DNA of 10,592 nucleotides. Origin: Planctomycetota bacterium (GTDB lineage: Bacteria; Planctomycetota; SZUA-567). Position 1 is the stretch's first letter, and every line of letters begins with the position of its first letter. The notes under the pieces are model-generated. The model saw nothing but the letters and a program-made list of their open reading frames with translations. It searched no databases and was not told the origin of the DNA. A program made the translations under genes and the position numbers. The DNA lies in NCBI GenBank assembly GCA_020860865.1, contig JAJBTL010000237.1, positions 1-10,592 on the forward strand, given 5' to 3'. Shown here piece after piece: positions 7,407 through 10,592 of this stretch.

Positions 7407-7451
7407 GCGCGCAAGAAGGGTATGGGACAGAGGAAGCGGATTTCTGCGCGC
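7407..7451 (+). other. inverted repeat upstream of the mutase gene
   Basis: GCGCGC occurs at 7407-7412 and 7446-7451, and the bases just inside (AAGAA and TTTCT) extend the pairing with one bulge across a loop of about 30 nt. It begins directly after the stop codon of the HyuA-like gene and ends 12 bases before the mutase ribosome site. GCGCGC is self-complementary, so chance occurrence is plausible. Confidence 0.25.
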
Positions 7452-7474
7452 GTCAGTCGAACCGGAGAACAACC

Positions 7475-9238
7475 ATGGATTCCAACGCACTGAATTATCT
7501 AAAGAGCCTCAAGCCCCAGGCCCACCGCGATGGCCGCGAACTGGTCCGCGAGGGCGTCGAGATGGGGAAGACCATCAGCGCCGGGAAAGGGGCTTTCATT
7601 GGACAGAGCGACACGTACAAAAACCACATGGAATACAAGCTGGACCTGGCCAGGCAAGGTAAAATCTATTGGAACATCCTTCTCGGACTGGCAACGATTG
7701 ACGAGCAGGTGGCGGCGATACGGGAGCTGTACGACTGGTCGACGCGCACCGGGTTGGATCTCCACTGCATCCAGATGATCGCCAGCGGCCTCATCGCCCT
7801 GCCGAAGGAATACCGTGACAAGGCCCCGGCCACGACCAGCTTTGTCATGGACGGCCTGGCCGACTACCAGGCGCTCGCCTATGCGGCGCCCATCGACATC
7901 ACCTTCAACGACTACCATCTGTTTTCCCCGAACGCCCTCGAAACCACCATCAACGCCGTCAAGGTCGGCTCGCCCCGCATCGGTGATTTTACCCAGTTTT
8001 ACTGGGGCTACGCCGGCTTCAACGACGATGTCCGGCGCTTCAGCGACGTGGTTACGGCGCTGGGAATTCTCGCCTCCAAGCGGGACGAAATGATCTGCGC
8101 CGAGACCTACCTGGACGACGGCTATCCCGGCTATTTCATCGACTGCGCCTCGTACGTCGGGTATGCCCTCCTTGAACACTATATTTGCACCAAGCTGTGC
8201 GGCGCCCGGTACGTCATCAGCTTCGGCGGACTCCTCAGTGAAAACGACACCCGCTGCGCCATCGCCATGGCCCTCCATACCCTCATGTCCACCCCGGACC
8301 AGACCGTCCTCACCTACCTGAACAGTTCCACCAACCTCCAATGGGATCACGACATTCACGGCAACTACGGCGTCAGCGTGCCGGAAATGCTGTTTGAAAT
8401 CCTGGTCGAGAAAAAATACCGGATGGCTCTCGGGGTCAATCCCGTATCCATAACGGAAAAGATCAAGGTTCCGACGCTCGAGGATTTGGAGAACATTTTC
8501 ACCGCCGGGAAAAGGGCTGAAGAAAAAGCGGAGGAATGGCTCCCGTTCATGGATTTTTCCAAACTTGAAGAAATGCGCGACGTGATGGTGAATGAAGGAA
8601 AGATTTTCTTCAACAATGTCCTCGACGGTTTCCGCGAAGCCGGCATCGACGTCGAAGATCCGTTGGAACTTTTCCTGGTACTGAAGAACTGCAATCCCAT
8701 TCGCTTTGAACAGATGTTCCACTCCAGCACGTACAAAAAGGGGACGGACCAGATTACGCCGTTTTACCCCACCGTCCTCGGCCGGCAAACGCTGGAGATG
8801 CGCGAAGAAATCGTCGCCGCCCTCCATACCGACGGCCTGGCCGGCGCGTTGGACGGAAAAAAGATCGTGGTCGGGTCGGGCGATGCCCATACCTACGGGC
8901 TGGTGCTGGTGGAAGGCGTGCTGGCCGGCATGGGCGCCGACGTCATCAACGCCGGCGTCGATGTCGACCCGGTCGATATCCTCGACCTCGCCGACGAAGT
9001 CGGTTCCCGCTACATCGGCATATCGTGCCACAACGGCCAGGCGCTGGACTACGGCCGGCAATTGATGGCGCTTATCAAGGAACGCAAGCGCGACTACTGG
9101 GTCTTCATGGGCGGCAAACTGAACGCCATCCTTCCCGGCGATTCGGAACCGACGGAAATCGCCCATATGCTGGAGGAACTGGGAATTCATTCGGAAAACG
9201 ATATCGCGGCAGTCGTGAAAAAACTCGGCAGGCAGTGA
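7475..9238 (+). CDS. single-chain adenosylcobalamin-dependent mutase (glutamate mutase epsilon + sigma-like fusion)
   Basis: A 587-residue protein in two parts. Residues about 50-440 resemble the TIM-barrel epsilon subunit of glutamate mutase (GlmE/MutE). The region NPVSITEKIKVPTLED (322-337) through the helices to about 404 follows the spacing of the GlmE C-terminal part, and FGGLLSEND (250-258) matches a barrel strand and loop. Residues about 461-587 form a B12-binding Rossmann domain like GlmS and methylmalonyl-CoA mutase. This domain carries DAHTYG (470-475, the DxHxxG motif with His472 as lower cobalt ligand) and a GG motif, MGGKLN (545-550). The usual SxL motif is replaced by S517-C518-H519. 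Such enzymes rearrange carbon skeletons by radical chemistry. Classical glutamate mutase uses separate subunits, so this is a fusion or a distinct subfamily. The substrate is unknown. Ribosome site GGAG (7464-7467) is seven bases before the ATG. The reading frame is intact. An aminomutase role is less likely because the barrel resembles GlmE. Confidence 0.85.
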   Translation: MDSNALNYLKSLKPQAHRDGRELVREGVEMGKTISAGKGAFIGQSDTYKNHMEYKLDLARQGKIYWNILLGLATIDEQVAAIRELYDWSTRTGLDLHCIQMIASGLIALPKEYRDKAPATTSFVMDGLADYQALAYAAPIDITFNDYHLFSPNALETTINAVKVGSPRIGDFTQFYWGYAGFNDDVRRFSDVVTALGILASKRDEMICAETYLDDGYPGYFIDCASYVGYALLEHYICTKLCGARYVISFGGLLSENDTRCAIAMALHTLMSTPDQTVLTYLNSSTNLQWDHDIHGNYGVSVPEMLFEILVEKKYRMALGVNPVSITEKIKVPTLEDLENIFTAGKRAEEKAEEWLPFMDFSKLEEMRDVMVNEGKIFFNNVLDGFREAGIDVEDPLELFLVLKNCNPIRFEQMFHSSTYKKGTDQITPFYPTVLGRQTLEMREEIVAALHTDGLAGALDGKKIVVGSGDAHTYGLVLVEGVLAGMGADVINAGVDVDPVDILDLADEVGSRYIGISCHNGQALDYGRQLMALIKERKRDYWVFMGGKLNAILPGDSEPTEIAHMLEELGIHSENDIAAVVKKLGRQ

Positions 9239-9240
9239 AA

Positions 9241-9256
9241 CCGCGTCCAGACGCGG
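9241..9256 (+). other. short hairpin directly after the mutase stop codon
   Basis: CCGCGT (9241-9246) and ACGCGG (9251-9256) pair perfectly around a 4-nt loop, two bases after the mutase stop. No T-run follows, and the ribosome site of the next small gene comes three bases later (GGAG, 9260-9263). It could mark an mRNA 3' end or influence translation of the small gene. Termination is unlikely. Confidence 0.45.
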
Positions 9257-9270
9257 CACGGAGCCACTCA

Positions 9271-9495
9271 ATGGACAGGCACAATTCCAGTTCGTCGGAA
9301 AAGGCAAAACAAGGTCGTACTTTCAGCCGGAGGGCCGGCGGAAGAGCGACAAATATGGATAAATGCATGACGCGGATAATAGCGTTTCTCATGTTGGCGG
9401 CAGGCGTGCTGACGCTGTTCTCTCAGCCCCTGGAGGGTTGCGCGCTTATTCTCGTCGCCGCATCCATCGGATGGGCCGGAAGCGTATTGTGCTGA
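9271..9495 (+). CDS. small hypothetical membrane protein, two hydrophobic segments
   Basis: A 74-residue frame with a polar, basic N-terminal third and two hydrophobic stretches: about 35-49 (IIAFLMLAAGVLTLF) and 56-72 (CALILVAASIGWAGSVL). They are linked by a short SQPLEG turn, giving a helical-hairpin membrane protein. GGAG at 9260-9263 lies seven bases before ATG 9271 and supports this start. An internal ATG at 9355 would give a 46-residue form covering only the hydrophobic part. It lies 32 bases after the mutase and is probably co-transcribed. No known family is recognised. A role as a membrane partner of the transporter or mutase is speculation. Confidence 0.5.
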   Translation: MDRHNSSSSEKAKQGRTFSRRAGGRATNMDKCMTRIIAFLMLAAGVLTLFSQPLEGCALILVAASIGWAGSVLC

Positions 9496-9774
9496 ACGCT
9501 CCTCTTTTCGTATGATGCCTGTTTTCCGACGGCCATATTCCAAATTTCTCCTATTCTATTTAGAAATTTTCAAGCCGGCGCATATAGCCGTGCTCTCAAA
9601 AAGTAGCTGGATTCCGCCTGCGGGTGGCGGAATCCAGTGTAAGGGAGATAACGCGTAGAACGAATACGTCAGCAAAGCTTTCAACCCTGCTTTTGCCACG
9701 ACGCTCAACCGCTTCTACAAATACTCCATAATAGTGGCGCAAGTATCGTTTCCGAAGTCCTTCCCGGCGCGGTC
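9496..9774. other. convergent intergenic region with palindromes and no clear gene
   Basis: This 279-base stretch separates the plus-strand gene set from the minus-strand phosphatase. It holds AAATTTCT/AGAAATTT (9542-9549 and 9562-9569), a weak AT-stem possible terminator for the plus strand; CGGC/GCCG (9576-9579 and 9587-9590); and a strong 12-bp palindrome at 9607-9637. A 68-residue minus-strand frame (9596-9802) crosses it, overlapping the phosphatase 3' end in another frame. It has no good ribosome site or recognised domain. The region is less GC-rich than the genes. Confidence 0.5.
9598..9637 (-). terminator. probable intrinsic terminator of the HAD phosphatase gene
   Basis: CTGGATTCCGCC (9607-9618) and GGCGGAATCCAG (9626-9637) form a perfect 12-bp stem with a 7-nt loop. 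Read on the minus strand, the stem is followed after four bases by five Ts (9602-9598), and it lies about 140 bases after the phosphatase stop codon. The T-run is short and offset, so efficiency is uncertain. On the plus strand no T-run follows. The same palindrome could instead be a REP-like interspersed element. Confidence 0.55.
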
Positions 9775-10592
9775 TTATATGCCCAGTTTCTCCAAGGCGC
9801 AAGCAATGCCATCGTCATTATTGGTAGTCGTAACCATATCGGTGACGGCTTTCAGATCGTCGCACGCGTTCCCCATCGCGATACCAATTCCCGCCAGTTT
9901 GCATAACGAGAAATCGTTATCCGCGTCGCCGAACGCGACGAGATCCGTTGTGGAGAGGCCGAGTCGCTGTAGAATTCCCTGTACCGCCCTTCCCTTGTCG
10001 ACTCCCCTGCATGTCGTTTCAAGATAATACGGCGTGGACCGGATAAACGACAGTTCCTCGACATACGAAGCGCATATCGCCTCTTCATGCCGCGACAATA
10101 TTTCTTCGGGAGCGGCGACCAGGATCTTCGCCGGTGCAAAATCGAGCGCGTCGCAGATGTTTTCGACAAGCCGCAGCCCCATGCGATTCGACTTCATTTC
10201 GGTGGCGACTTTAAAGCCGTCCGGATCGTCGGCAAGGAAGTCCGTGCCGTCGTCGAGTATCGGAGTGACCGGTATTGGCTCGAGGTGCCGGAGGAACGCC
10301 TTCGCCGTGCCCATCGGTATGGGGTCTGAAAAAATCACCGTCCCGGATGGATACTCGGCGGCGGCACCACCATTGTACCCGACCAGGAATCCGCCAAACT
10401 CGTCCATCCGAAGTTCTTTGGCAATGGGCCGCAATCCCGCCGTGGGCCGACCGGAAGCCAAAACCAGGGAGCACCCCTTTTCTTGCGCGCGTAGAAGTGC
10501 GTCCCGGGTTTTCCCGGTGATTGTCCCGTCGCGGGAAAACAGCGTTCCATCAATATCCAGGGCGATGACTCTGACCTTGCGTTCTCCAGACA
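9775..10592 (-). CDS. Cof-type HAD-IIB phosphatase (5' end at window edge)
   Basis: The open minus-strand frame gives 271 residues up to the window end. HAD motif I is ALDIDGT (10-16; nucleophile Asp12, acid Asp14), motif II is ASGRP (45-49; Ser46), motif III Lys is in VDKG (Lys199), and motif IV is GDADND (221-226). A cap between motifs II and III and the total length fit the Cof subfamily, which dephosphorylates sugar phosphates or similar metabolites in the cytoplasm. No start codon lies in frame inside the window before motif I; the bases at the edge read NTG TCT GGA GAA CGC, so the start is probably an NTG codon whose first base is 10593. An internal start near motif II would remove the nucleophile. 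It is convergent with the other genes, ends in its own probable terminator, and need not belong to the pathway. Confidence 0.92.
   Translation of the reverse strand, partial: SGERKVRVIALDIDGTLFSRDGTITGKTRDALLRAQEKGCSLVLASGRPTAGLRPIAKELRMDEFGGFLVGYNGGAAAEYPSGTVIFSDPIPMGTAKAFLRHLEPIPVTPILDDGTDFLADDPDGFKVATEMKSNRMGLRLVENICDALDFAPAKILVAAPEEILSRHEEAICASYVEELSFIRSTPYYLETTCRGVDKGRAVQGILQRLGLSTTDLVAFGDADNDFSLCKLAGIGIAMGNACDDLKAVTDMVTTTNNDDGIACALEKLGI

Noticed and set aside
7475..9238. Lysine 5,6- or ornithine 4,5-aminomutase
   Set aside because: The DAHTxG motif is similar, but the N-terminal barrel follows the glutamate mutase epsilon pattern and no PLP-binding lysine motif of those enzymes was recognised.

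Overview
This window carries a GC-rich bacterial catabolic locus with strong Shine-Dalgarno sites and short AT-rich control regions. Adenosylcobalamin-dependent mutase chemistry and a ribose-type importer suggest a fermentative anaerobe, for example from Synergistota, Spirochaetota, Bacillota or the PVC group. The sequence alone does not decide between these.

Layout: an AT-rich region (1-115) holds a near-consensus sigma70 promoter (TTGACT, 16 nt, TATAAT), followed by a leader of about 185 nt. Next is a sugar-type ABC importer in the order ATPase (268-1785), permease (1782-2741, ATGA overlap) and periplasmic binding protein (2838-3749). The binding protein appears to have a one-base insertion in its signal peptide. 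A spacer (3750-3907) holds a 24-bp tandem repeat, a T-tract and an AT-rich probable promoter. It precedes a second gene set: a class III PLP aminotransferase (3908-5344), a HyuA-type ASKHA protein with no HyuB partner (5402-7405), a single-chain B12-dependent mutase that looks like glutamate mutase epsilon fused to sigma (7475-9238), and a small two-helix membrane protein (9271-9495). A perfect 12-bp GC hairpin separates the aminotransferase from the HyuA-like gene. A convergent, palindrome-rich region (9496-9774) then meets a minus-strand Cof-type HAD phosphatase (9775 to the window end), whose start codon probably lies one base outside the window.

The most interesting reading is that the second gene set is an uncharacterised adenosylcobalamin mutase pathway. 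The fused mutase would rearrange a carbon skeleton, the aminotransferase would add or remove an amino group before or after it, and the ASKHA protein takes the place that GlmL/MutL occupies in classical glutamate mutase operons, so it may be a mutase reactivase. The upstream importer would deliver the substrate. The substrate cannot be named from sequence. The family calls are well supported; the joint pathway and the reactivase role are inference.
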